Positions 1 to 5,704 of a DNA stretch of 5,704 nucleotides are shown here, piece after piece. The stretch is from Syntrophomonadaceae bacterium (GTDB lineage: Bacteria; Bacillota; Dethiobacteria; DTU022), in NCBI GenBank assembly GCA_007131435.1, contig SLQM01000070.1, positions 1 to 5,704 on the forward strand. The letters run 5' to 3'. Below the pieces are notes generated by a model that saw only the letters and a list, made by a program, of their open reading frames with translations, was not told the origin of the DNA and searched no databases. The first letter of the stretch is position 1. Each line of letters opens with the position of its first letter. The position numbers and the translations under genes are program-made.

Positions 1-294
1 ATTACCGGTCCTATTTTAACTGAACTAATCCAGGGGGTAAAAACTGAAAGCGAAAAAGAACTATTTACAACGCTGATGGAAAGATTTCCCAGAATAACAG
101 TTCTTGAACAGGATTGGGTTGATGCCGGTAAAACTGGCTCTGAACTAAGAAAAAATGGAGTAACAGTTCCTATGGCTGATCTTTTAATATACACGGTCTC
201 CATAAATAATAGCTGTGCATTATTTACGCTTGACAAGCACTTTAGCCTGATTAATGAAGCCATAGATCCAGATCTGGAAATAATCGATCTGTAA
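1..294 (+). CDS. PIN-domain ribonuclease toxin, VapC-like (C-terminal part; 5' end off window)
   Basis: The reading frame is open from base 1 to a TAA at 292-294 and gives 97 residues, so the gene is truncated by the window edge rather than starting at the internal ATG at 76. The visible part matches the last two thirds of a PIN domain: a TELIQG segment with acidic Glu8, then VPMADLLI with Asp60, then LFTLDKHF with Asp78. These are three of the acidic residues that hold the divalent metal in PIN nucleases; the first Asp would lie in the missing roughly 35-45 residues. Family knowledge: VapC toxins cleave RNA and are neutralised by a VapB antitoxin usually encoded just upstream, here out of sight. 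This stretch is visibly richer in A+T than the metabolic genes to its right (line 61-120 is roughly 38% G+C by eye, against over 60% for line 3241-3300). It could also be an orphan PIN protein. The family call is good; toxin activity is inferred. Confidence 0.8.
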   Translation: MTGPILTELIQGVKTESEKELFTTLMERFPRITVLEQDWVDAGKTGSELRKNGVTVPMADLLIYTVSINNSCALFTLDKHFSLINEAIDPDLEIIDL

Positions 295-318
295 TGGTTA
301 TTCAGGACATATTATACG

Positions 319-334
319 AAACCACAGGTGGTTT
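319..334 (+). promoter_or_regulatory. Inverted repeat covering the dehydrogenase ribosome binding site
   Basis: AAACCAC (319-325), two central bases AG, then GTGGTTT (328-334) form a perfect 7-base inverted repeat that ends one base before the ATG at 336. The Shine-Dalgarno AGGTGG (326-331) lies inside it. A TATTAT hexamer at 310-315 could be a -10 box, but no good -35 is found 16-18 bases upstream of it. The repeat could be a repressor-binding dyad or a short RNA hairpin (6-base stem, CAGG loop) that partly hides the ribosome site. The symmetry is seen directly; the function is a guess. Confidence 0.35.
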
Positions 335-335
335 G

Positions 336-1298
336 ATGAAAAAAAATAACGGAAAAGAGAAAATAGTAGTTTTAGACGGTTATACCCTGAACCCGGGTGA
401 TTTGAGCTGGGAAGGGCTTTCTCAATTTGGTGAGCTTACCATTTATGAACGTACAGATCCGCAGGATGTAATCAGCCGTATAGCAGGTGCTTCAGTTGTT
501 ATAACGAACAAGACACAGCTTGATGAAGAGGCGATTAAAAACAATGAAAGTCTGCGCTATATCGGCTTGATAGCTACAGGGCACGATGTGGTTGATAAGA
601 AGGCAGCATCAGCCGCCGGCATTGTCGTCACGAATGTACCGGCTTATTCAACCATGGCCGTGGCCCAGATGACGATTGCCTTGCTGTTAGAAATCTGCCA
701 CCGCACTGCCCACCACAGCAGCGCTGTTTTTAGCGGACAGTGGCCTCTAAGAAAAGATGATACTTTCTGGGACTATCCAATCATAGAGCTGGATCAAAAG
801 AAAATCGGAATTATCGGCTACGGGCGCATTGGGCGTCAAACAGCTAAGATAGCTAAAGCCCTGGGGATGAAAATATTGGCCTACAGCAGAACCGCTGACG
901 ACCCTGAAATTGTAAGCCTTGATGAACTATATAGCAGCGCCGATGTAATAAGTCTTCACTGTCCCCTGTCGGATGAAACATACCAGATGATTAACAGCAA
1001 CAGTATCAAGAAGATGAAAGATGGCGTGATAATTATCAATACTGCCCGCGGGAAACTGATAGACGAGCAGGCCCTAGCCGATGCCCTAAACTGCGATAAA
1101 GTCTATGCTGCCGGCCTGGATGTTGTTTCAAAAGAACCGATAGAGCCCGGCAACCCTCTACTGAAAGCTAAGAATTGCTTTATAACCCCGCATATCTCAT
1201 GGGTTCCAATAGAAGCAAGGCAGCGCCTGATGGATATTGCTGTTAACAACCTGCGGGAATTTCTTACCGGTAACCCTGTCAACCAGGTTAACACCTGA
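336..1298 (+). CDS. D-2-hydroxyacid dehydrogenase, glycerate dehydrogenase/hydroxypyruvate reductase type
   Basis: This is a cytoplasmic NAD(P)-dependent oxidoreductase that interconverts a 2-oxoacid and a D-2-hydroxyacid, most likely hydroxypyruvate or glyoxylate with D-glycerate or glycolate. I chose the ATG at 336 (320 residues), because AGGTGG lies 4 bases upstream and the protein then begins, as family members do, shortly before IVVLDGYTLNPGDLSW. An in-frame ATG at 294 overlaps the preceding stop by one base and would add 14 residues, but has only a weak ribosome site. In 320-residue numbering, the N-terminal catalytic domain carries NVPAYST (about 100-106). The Rossmann motif GYGRIG is at 161-166. 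The catalytic residues are Arg238 (NTARGKL), Glu267 (SKEP) and His286 (TPHISW). The PHISW...EARQRL ending is typical of glycerate dehydrogenases rather than of lactate dehydrogenases or SerA; there is no ACT domain. The segment after strand beta-2 reads AYSRT, with Ser-Arg where NAD-specific enzymes have Asp, which hints at NADP(H). Family confident, substrate inferred. Confidence 0.9.
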   Translation: MKKNNGKEKIVVLDGYTLNPGDLSWEGLSQFGELTIYERTDPQDVISRIAGASVVITNKTQLDEEAIKNNESLRYIGLIATGHDVVDKKAASAAGIVVTNVPAYSTMAVAQMTIALLLEICHRTAHHSSAVFSGQWPLRKDDTFWDYPIIELDQKKIGIIGYGRIGRQTAKIAKALGMKILAYSRTADDPEIVSLDELYSSADVISLHCPLSDETYQMINSNSIKKMKDGVIIINTARGKLIDEQALADALNCDKVYAAGLDVVSKEPIEPGNPLLKAKNCFITPHISWVPIEARQRLMDIAVNNLREFLTGNPVNQVNT

Positions 1299-1360
1299 AC
1301 CCAGTTGAAATTTATTCACAGCGCCCGCAGACGTCTTGCAGGTTATAACAAGGGGATTAA
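1299..1360. other. Convergent intergenic gap with a weak hairpin, no clear terminator
   Basis: This 62-base gap separates the 3' ends of the dehydrogenase (+) and the aldolase (-). Bases 1324-1342 can fold as a 6-pair stem around a 7-base loop. It is slightly better on the minus strand, where the one imperfect pair becomes a G-U wobble. It lies about 19 bases beyond the aldolase stop. No run of T follows on either strand, so it does not qualify as a standard intrinsic terminator. Another 5-pair hairpin (CAGGT, loop TAAC, ACCTG at 1284-1297) overlaps the dehydrogenase stop and also lacks a T run. Confidence 0.3.
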
Positions 1361-2638
1361 CTATTTTACCGAAGCAGCTTTCTTTGAGTAGCGCTTAAGG
1401 TAGACATAACGCATAAGCAGGCACTCTAAGGGGTTTATCGGTTTGCCCAGCCCTGAGAGAGCAGAAGCTATTACCGCTTTACAGTTTTTATCCAGGATCA
1501 TTTCGGCAGCCAGCGCATCACTGGTGCTCGGCCCGCTGCACAGCGCCCCGTTATTATACAGCATTACAGCGTTACGCCCCTTTATAGCCCGGGCGATATT
1601 TGAAGCGGCCCGGCCCGGCCTTTTATGCTTTGAAATATCGGTAAGCGGTGCCTTTGTCCCAATGATCTGGGCAAAGTCGTCCAGCATGGGGTAAACCGCA
1701 CTGCCCACCCGCGAAACCGCTAAGATGTCAGGTAAAGTAGTATGAACCAGGGCATTTATATCGCTGTTACTGCTGTAGATTCTTTCGTGTATCAAGATCG
1801 CCTTTTCTAGCCCGGAATCAAATCTTCTTTCACCCGGCCCGTCGCCTGTTCCATCTCTTCCAAGCTCAAGTTTATTTTCACTTTTTGCCGAAAAAGGAGC
1901 TTCGTCTGCCCTGTCCATGTAAAGCGTGAATCCTTTACTGCTTCGCTTACTGTTGTAGATGTATTCGGGGGGAGGAAAGTCAACTGCTGAAGACAGTTTT
2001 TTCATTTTCCGGACATAATAATCTCTTAATTCGTCATGGTCCATCTTGTCGGCAGCGCCTGCACCCGGGATAAAACCGAATAGCGTACTTGCGCATACTT
2101 TTTCCAGCACAGCTGCGACTAAAAAAGCCTGTTCGCTGTTTTCTCCAATGCAGATTGCCCCGTGCGAAACCATCAGGTATGCCTTACTGTCGGAGCGGGA
2201 CAGGGCAGCTGCAACATTGTTCCTTAGTTTTTTGGTACCGGAAAGGGCGTAAGGGATAGATATCACCTGGTCGCCAATCTGCCGCTTTGCCTCAGGATCA
2301 GTAACGGGCAGATCAATGCCCAGGCAGCTGACAGCTGATGCATATGGTTGATGGGTATGAATAACAAAATTAATATCCGGTCGCTTGCTATAAACTTCGG
2401 CGTGGACGCCTTTTTCTGAAGATGGTTCTATGCTGCCTTGATAACTGCAATCTTCAATATTTACGGTTACTATTTCAGCGGGCGTCAAAGTATCGTAGTT
2501 CCTGCCGCTGGGAGTAATCGCAAACTGCCCCTCACTTAAACGGCAGCTTACATTGCCCCAGGTGCGGGCAATCAAGCCTTTATGAAGCAGCTCTTTGCCT
2601 GCCTCAACTACTGTTTTTTTAATATCCGCTTTATTCAC
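1361..2638 (-). CDS. Tandem class II aldolase/adducin-family protein with degenerate second half
   Basis: Class II aldolases of the fuculose/rhamnulose/ribulose-phosphate group use a zinc ion to cleave, or epimerise, ketose phosphates in the cytoplasm. This 425-residue protein is about twice the usual 200-230. Residues 6-190 are a complete domain: GNVS (28-31), TPSG (42-45), catalytic-type Glu75 in PSSEKGVHAE, zinc ligands His94 and His96 in VIHTHQ, and His159 in VSHGA. Residues about 195-275 form a charged, Gly-rich linker. Residues 275-400 repeat the fold (HERIYSSNSDINALVHTT..., then MLYNNGALCSG), but His96 becomes Thr301 and His159 becomes Asn363, so the second half probably cannot hold zinc. 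The start is GTG at 2638; no in-frame ATG lies in the few codons upstream. GAGGGG (2650-2655) precedes it by 11 bases and overlaps the end of the aminotransferase gene, 8 bases upstream, so the two are almost certainly co-transcribed. Substrate unknown. Confidence 0.85.
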   Translation of the reverse strand: MNKADIKKTVVEAGKELLHKGLIARTWGNVSCRLSEGQFAITPSGRNYDTLTPAEIVTVNIEDCSYQGSIEPSSEKGVHAEVYSKRPDINFVIHTHQPYASAVSCLGIDLPVTDPEAKRQIGDQVISIPYALSGTKKLRNNVAAALSRSDSKAYLMVSHGAICIGENSEQAFLVAAVLEKVCASTLFGFIPGAGAADKMDHDELRDYYVRKMKKLSSAVDFPPPEYIYNSKRSSKGFTLYMDRADEAPFSAKSENKLELGRDGTGDGPGERRFDSGLEKAILIHERIYSSNSDINALVHTTLPDILAVSRVGSAVYPMLDDFAQIIGTKAPLTDISKHKRPGRAASNIARAIKGRNAVMLYNNGALCSGPSTSDALAAEMILDKNCKAVIASALSGLGKPINPLECLLMRYVYLKRYSKKAASVK

Positions 2639-2646
2639 CTGTAAGA

Positions 2647-4125
2647 TTACCCCTCTATAACTGCCACGTTGGCAAAAACCCTGTCAAAACCGGCCAGGGC
2701 ATCCTTAATCATTTCTTCAGTGTATGCAGCGCTGGTGTAAAGCCGGCTTCCGGCCAGGGTAACCAGTCCTTCAGCCATGTATGCCGCACCCATATGTTCC
2801 ATCTCTGTTTTACGTTTCGAAGTTTCCTTCATGATTCCAGGAATTTTCCATATCTTTTTCCAGTCAATGGCAAAATGCATGGTTCCCACTGTTTCCAGGT
2901 GGACTATTGACCCCTGGTTGAAGGCAACAAAGGGAAGCCCGTATTTTTTGATCAAATCCTGCAGCCCTCCGGTTAGCAGGTCGCCCGCTTTACCTGCTTT
3001 TTTGGCAGCGCCCGTTTTCTCCATTTCGCAGATCATGTGGTAGCCTGCAGCACAGCTCAGGGGGTTTGCCGCCAGGGTTCCTCCGACCAGCGCTTTTTTA
3101 TGTTTGCTGCCGCCGCTGATCCCTGCTGAAAGGTATTTCATGTATTCTTTTTTGCCCCCTATCCCGCCGGCACTGGGGTAACCCCCGGCAACAACCTTGC
3201 CAAAAAGGGTCAGGTCGGGCGAAACATTAAAATACCCCTGGGCCCCGGAGGGCCCTAGCCGGAAGGCGGTAACCACTTCATCGAAAATTAACAGCGCCCC
3301 GTAGCGGCGGCACAGCTCTTCGGCGCCCCGGTTAAAGTTATAATCGAGCGGCCTGGTTCCGCTTTCAGGACCGATCGGCTCGATGATTACCGCAGCAGTT
3401 CCCCCGCGTAAGCGGTTCAGCTGCAGCTTTCGCTCCAGGTCGTTCAGGTCGTTGGGAAAAAATTCCTGGGTATGCCTGAAAATATATGCAGGAACCCCGC
3501 TGGCCTGGGTCCATTTCGAGCCCGGTATCCTGATGCTATAGGCAAGCTGGTCGCTCCAACCGTGATAGGCCCCACCCATCTTGATAATTTTCTTCTTTCC
3601 CGTTGCCAGCCTGGCTATCCTGATTGCAGCCATGGCGCTTTCCGTGCCCGAATTAAGCATACGGAACATTTCCACTGCCGGCATCAGCTCAGAAATTTTT
3701 TCAGCGAGCAGGTATTCGTATTCATGAAAAAGCCCAGTGGAAGGTCCGCATTCACTGAGTATTTCAATAGCTTTCTCTCTTACCACGGCAGGATTGGATT
3801 CAAGCACGGTAGGCCCGCCCGCCTGCAGAAAATCATAATACCGGTTGCCGTCCAGGTCGTAAAGGTAAGCGCCTTCCGCCTTTACAAAGACCAGGGGGAA
3901 GGGGAAGTTAAAGGCAAGATTGTGCTGCACGCCGCCCGGAATGTAATCAACCGCTTTATCAATCAAGGCTTTCGACTTTGAGCATTTGCCCCCGTAGTAG
4001 CTGTCCAGGTAGCGCTGTAGAGCTTCGGGTTTAATCGAATAAATAGGTTTTTTAATCAGTTCGTCAAGCTGTTTTGTTATCGCTGCCGCATCAGGATATT
4101 CGGATATGGCAAAATTGTTATCCAC
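2647..4125 (-). CDS. Class III PLP aminotransferase, glutamate-1-semialdehyde aminomutase (HemL)-like
   Basis: This is a PLP-dependent fold-type I enzyme of the class III aminotransferase family, 492 residues, cytoplasmic. The HemL-like core begins near residue 49 (SKSKALIDKAVDYIPGGV). It continues with the PLP-phosphate loop SGTES (159-163), the aromatic ring-stacking motif YHGW (187-190), Asp282 in FDEVVTAFRLG (pairs with the pyridine nitrogen), the Schiff-base Lys310 in LFGKVVAGGYP, and Thr350 in VGGTLAANPL. About 48 residues of extra N-terminus precede the usual HemL start, and the total exceeds the typical roughly 430. No heme-biosynthesis gene is nearby, so it is probably not the tetrapyrrole enzyme but a related aminotransferase or aminomutase with its own substrate. 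The GTG start at 4125 has GGAGGG (4132-4137) 6 bases upstream. It is first in a two-gene operon with the aldolase, so their reactions are probably linked. Family confident, substrate unknown. Confidence 0.9.
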   Translation of the reverse strand: MDNNFAISEYPDAAAITKQLDELIKKPIYSIKPEALQRYLDSYYGGKCSKSKALIDKAVDYIPGGVQHNLAFNFPFPLVFVKAEGAYLYDLDGNRYYDFLQAGGPTVLESNPAVVREKAIEILSECGPSTGLFHEYEYLLAEKISELMPAVEMFRMLNSGTESAMAAIRIARLATGKKKIIKMGGAYHGWSDQLAYSIRIPGSKWTQASGVPAYIFRHTQEFFPNDLNDLERKLQLNRLRGGTAAVIIEPIGPESGTRPLDYNFNRGAEELCRRYGALLIFDEVVTAFRLGPSGAQGYFNVSPDLTLFGKVVAGGYPSAGGIGGKKEYMKYLSAGISGGSKHKKALVGGTLAANPLSCAAGYHMICEMEKTGAAKKAGKAGDLLTGGLQDLIKKYGLPFVAFNQGSIVHLETVGTMHFAIDWKKIWKIPGIMKETSKRKTEMEHMGAAYMAEGLVTLAGSRLYTSAAYTEEMIKDALAGFDRVFANVAVIEG

Positions 4126-4131
4126 CTAAAG

Positions 4132-4137
4132 CCCTCC
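4132..4137 (-). promoter_or_regulatory. Ribosome binding site deciding the GTG start of the aminotransferase
   Basis: Read on the minus strand, GGAGGG lies 6 bases before GTG at 4125-4123, a near-ideal Shine-Dalgarno spacing. It supports the long N-terminal form of the aminotransferase over any later internal start. Confidence 0.75.
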
Positions 4138-4158
4138 CCAGGCCTGTTTTTTATAAAT

Positions 4159-4186
4159 CTTATACCGTTTGCCATGTATAGTTTAA
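4159..4186 (-). promoter_or_regulatory. Candidate leftward sigma-70/sigma-A promoter for aminotransferase-aldolase operon
   Basis: On the minus strand, TATAAG (4164-4159, five of six consensus bases) is preceded, after a 16-base spacer, by TTAAAC (4186-4181), a weak -35. Transcription would begin roughly 25 bases before the GTG start. The -10 box is good and the -35 is poor, so the exact position is uncertain. Confidence 0.35.
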
Positions 4187-4204
4187 CTGATCTTTTAATA
4201 TTTG

Positions 4205-4234
4205 TGGACATATTCGGGAAAAAAGGAATTTAAC
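4205..4234 (+). promoter_or_regulatory. Candidate rightward sigma-70/sigma-A promoter for the kinase gene
   Basis: TGGACA (4205-4210) matches five of six -35 consensus bases. After an 18-base spacer, TTTAAC (4229-4234) is a four-of-six -10. The kinase ATG lies about 55 bases further on, a plausible leader length. Judged only by eye. Confidence 0.35.
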
Positions 4235-4289
4235 CTTCTTTATCAAATAAACACATTAGCTTGAGGGTAGAAATCAGGGGTGCTTATCT

Positions 4290-5704
4290 ATGGGAAAAAC
4301 GGTAAAAGTTCTAACCTACGACGTGGGAACAACGGGCCTCAAATCCTGTCTTTTTGAAATTAACGGTGAGATTAAACTGCTTGAATCTGAAATGGCCGAC
4401 TACCCCTTACACATCCTGGACAATGGCGGAGCCGAACAGGATCCCATGGATTGGTGGAAAGCAATGTGTGAAACTACCCGCCGCCTGATCATAAAAGCAG
4501 CGCTAAACCCTGCGGATATAGCTGGAATATCATTTTGCTCCCAGATGCAGGGCCTGGTCCTGGTTGACAGGGAGGGGGCAGCGCTAAGGCGGGCCATGAC
4601 TTACATGGACCAGAGGGCTACCCTGGAAATAGAGGAACATATGGGCCGCGGTCTTAAAATAGGCGGTATTAATATTCTTAAACTAATCAAATCGATCAGG
4701 GAAACAGGGGCGGTTAGCGCCAGTGTTAAGGACCCGGTATGGAAATACAAGTGGGTGGAAAAGAATGAACCGCATATCTTTGAACAGGTCTATAAATGGC
4801 TCGATGTGAAGGAGTTTCTAATCAGTCAGTGCACGGGAAAGTTTATCATGACCAGGGACTCGGCCTTTGCCGCCCTGCTTTATAATATCCACAGGCAGCA
4901 GTGGAGCAGCGGGGTATGCAAAATGCTTGGGGTACAGGTGGATCACCTGCCCGAAATAATCAGGTCAACCGACCAGGTTGGCGGGCTGAATAAAGAAGCC
5001 GCGCTTGCACTTGGGCTGGCGGAGGGGATACCGGTCTTTGGCGGCGGTGGCGACGCATCTTTAATCGGGGTCGGGGCAGGCTCCATTTCAACCGGGGATA
5101 CCCATATCTATACTGGAACTTCCGGCTGGGTCTCTACTGTTGTTGAAAAACCGCTGCTTGACATTACCTCAATGATTGCAGCTATTGTCGGGGCAGAGCC
5201 GGGTAAGTATAATTATTTTGCCGAGATGGAAACTGCAGGCAAATGCCTGGAATGGGCCAGGGATAACATTGCCCTTGACGGTGTGGGCTGCTACAGGGAA
5301 AACTCTTCTATTTTCGATGACCCGGAAAAAAGCCGCATCGAAATATATAATTACCTGACTGCCCTTGCCGGCGAGGTTCCTGCCGGCAGCAGGGGTTTAA
5401 TTTTTACACCCTGGCTGCACGGCAACCGCTGCCCCTTTGAAGATCCCAACGCCCGTGCAGTTTTCTTTAATCTCAACCTTGAAACAACAAAAAAAGAGAT
5501 GATCCGGGCTGTTTTAGAAGGAGTATGTTTCCACCTCCGCTGGATGCTAGAAGCGCAGGGCAGGAAGGTATCAACAAGCAGGATAATCCGCTTTGTTGGC
5601 GGCGGTGCGCTCTCGGAGCTTACCGGTCAAATGCTGGCTGACATCACGGGTCGTGAAATTGAGACAGTTGAAAACCCACAGAATGTAGGTGCCGTAGGCG
5701 CCGC
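4290..5704 (+). CDS. FGGY-family carbohydrate kinase, xylulokinase-like (3' end off window)
   Basis: This is an ATP-dependent sugar kinase of the cytoplasm; 471 codons are visible without a stop. Family members are about 490-520 residues, so only the last few tens are missing. The ATG at 4290 follows AGGGG (4276-4280) by 9 bases. In order: the phosphate-1 loop DVGTTGLK (11-18); AEQDPMDWW (48-56), as in xylulokinases; SQMQGLVLVD (84-93), the sugar-contact motif; MDQRA (106-110); the catalytic aspartate Asp255 in FGGGGDA; the phosphate-2 loop TGTSGW (275-280); and the adenosine motif VGGGALSE (436-443). Xylulokinases normally read QMHG where this protein has QMQG, so a His that contacts the sugar is Gln87 here and the substrate may differ from xylulose. 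It is transcribed away from the aminotransferase-aldolase operon across a shared control region. With the aldolase it would form a kinase-aldolase pair for a ketose. Family confident; substrate not determined. Confidence 0.92.
   Translation, partial: MGKTVKVLTYDVGTTGLKSCLFEINGEIKLLESEMADYPLHILDNGGAEQDPMDWWKAMCETTRRLIIKAALNPADIAGISFCSQMQGLVLVDREGAALRRAMTYMDQRATLEIEEHMGRGLKIGGINILKLIKSIRETGAVSASVKDPVWKYKWVEKNEPHIFEQVYKWLDVKEFLISQCTGKFIMTRDSAFAALLYNIHRQQWSSGVCKMLGVQVDHLPEIIRSTDQVGGLNKEAALALGLAEGIPVFGGGGDASLIGVGAGSISTGDTHIYTGTSGWVSTVVEKPLLDITSMIAAIVGAEPGKYNYFAEMETAGKCLEWARDNIALDGVGCYRENSSIFDDPEKSRIEIYNYLTALAGEVPAGSRGLIFTPWLHGNRCPFEDPNARAVFFNLNLETTKKEMIRAVLEGVCFHLRWMLEAQGRKVSTSRIIRFVGGGALSELTGQMLADITGREIETVENPQNVGAVGA

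Larger units (their letters stand above)
4126..4289. promoter_or_regulatory. Divergent intergenic control region
   Basis: These 164 A+T-rich bases lie between the start codons of the aminotransferase (-) and the kinase (+), so promoters for both directions should be here. Two symmetric elements stand out: AGTTTAACT (4180-4188), a 9-base palindrome overlapping the proposed leftward -35, and AATAT...ATATT (4197-4214) with 8 bases between the arms, overlapping the proposed rightward -35. Either could be an operator for a shared regulator. No riboswitch fold, tRNA or small ORF is evident. Confidence 0.6.

Noticed and set aside
267..278. Perfect 12-base palindrome TCCAGATCTGGA
   Set aside because: It lies inside the PIN-protein coding sequence, and about one such palindrome is expected by chance in a window this size; no second copy was seen.
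76..294. A complete 72-residue small gene starting at the ATG at 76
   Set aside because: The frame is open to base 1, and the PIN-domain Glu (TELIQG) lies upstream of that ATG, so the gene continues off the left edge.
1324..1342. Hairpin between the convergent genes as an intrinsic terminator
   Set aside because: The stem is short and imperfect and no T run follows on either strand.
3472..3981. 169-codon open frame on the plus strand
   Set aside because: It lies wholly opposite the well-supported aminotransferase coding sequence and its translation has no recognisable domain; it is a shadow frame in a G+C-rich gene.
4165..4180. Catabolite-repression (cre) or sigma-54 site around the TGGCAAACGG stretch on the minus strand
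   Set aside because: The spacing of the conserved bases does not fit either consensus: the A positions of cre are shifted and the GC of the sigma-54 -12 element is missing.
4400..4597. 65-codon open frame on the minus strand
   Set aside because: It is a shadow of the kinase gene with no domain signal or supporting context.

Overview
This window looks like a piece of a bacterial chromosome, most likely from an anaerobic, Clostridia/Peptococcia-type Firmicute. That guess rests on strong purine-rich Shine-Dalgarno sites, two GTG starts, moderate base composition, and a VapC-type toxin beside a sugar-acid catabolic cluster. No rRNA, tRNA or other taxonomic marker is present, so the assignment is soft.

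Layout. Positions 1-294 (+) hold the C-terminal 97 codons of a PIN-domain (VapC-like) ribonuclease whose start, and any antitoxin partner, lie off the left edge. Next is a D-2-hydroxyacid dehydrogenase of the glycerate dehydrogenase/hydroxypyruvate reductase type (+, best start 336, end 1298). A 62-base gap separates it from a convergent two-gene operon on the minus strand: a class III, HemL-like PLP aminotransferase (4125 to 2647), followed after 8 bases by an unusual class II aldolase made of two tandem aldolase-like halves (2638 to 1361). Both minus-strand genes start with GTG. A 164-base divergent intergenic region (4126-4289) probably carries promoters for both directions. From 4290 to the right edge runs an FGGY-family carbohydrate kinase (+), 471 codons visible with no stop; only the extreme C-terminus appears to be missing.

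How the genes may fit together. FGGY kinase plus class II aldolase is the classic pair for phosphorylating a ketose and splitting the ketose 1-phosphate into a triose phosphate and an aldehyde. A hydroxyacid dehydrogenase and an aminotransferase of unknown substrate beside them suggest a peripheral pathway in which an amino or oxo compound feeds into, or is drawn from, the same carbon pool (for example hydroxypyruvate/glycerate). The substrate cannot be read from the sequence. No transporter, isomerase or regulator is visible, so the cluster probably continues beyond the right edge.

The points most worth a second look are: the degenerate, metal-ligand-poor second half of the aldolase; the His-to-Gln change in the kinase's sugar-binding motif; the Ser-Arg cofactor signature of the dehydrogenase; the HemL-like enzyme with an N-terminal extension outside any heme context; and an inverted repeat that covers the dehydrogenase ribosome binding site. 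I see no CRISPR array, insertion sequence, tRNA or convincing intrinsic terminator.
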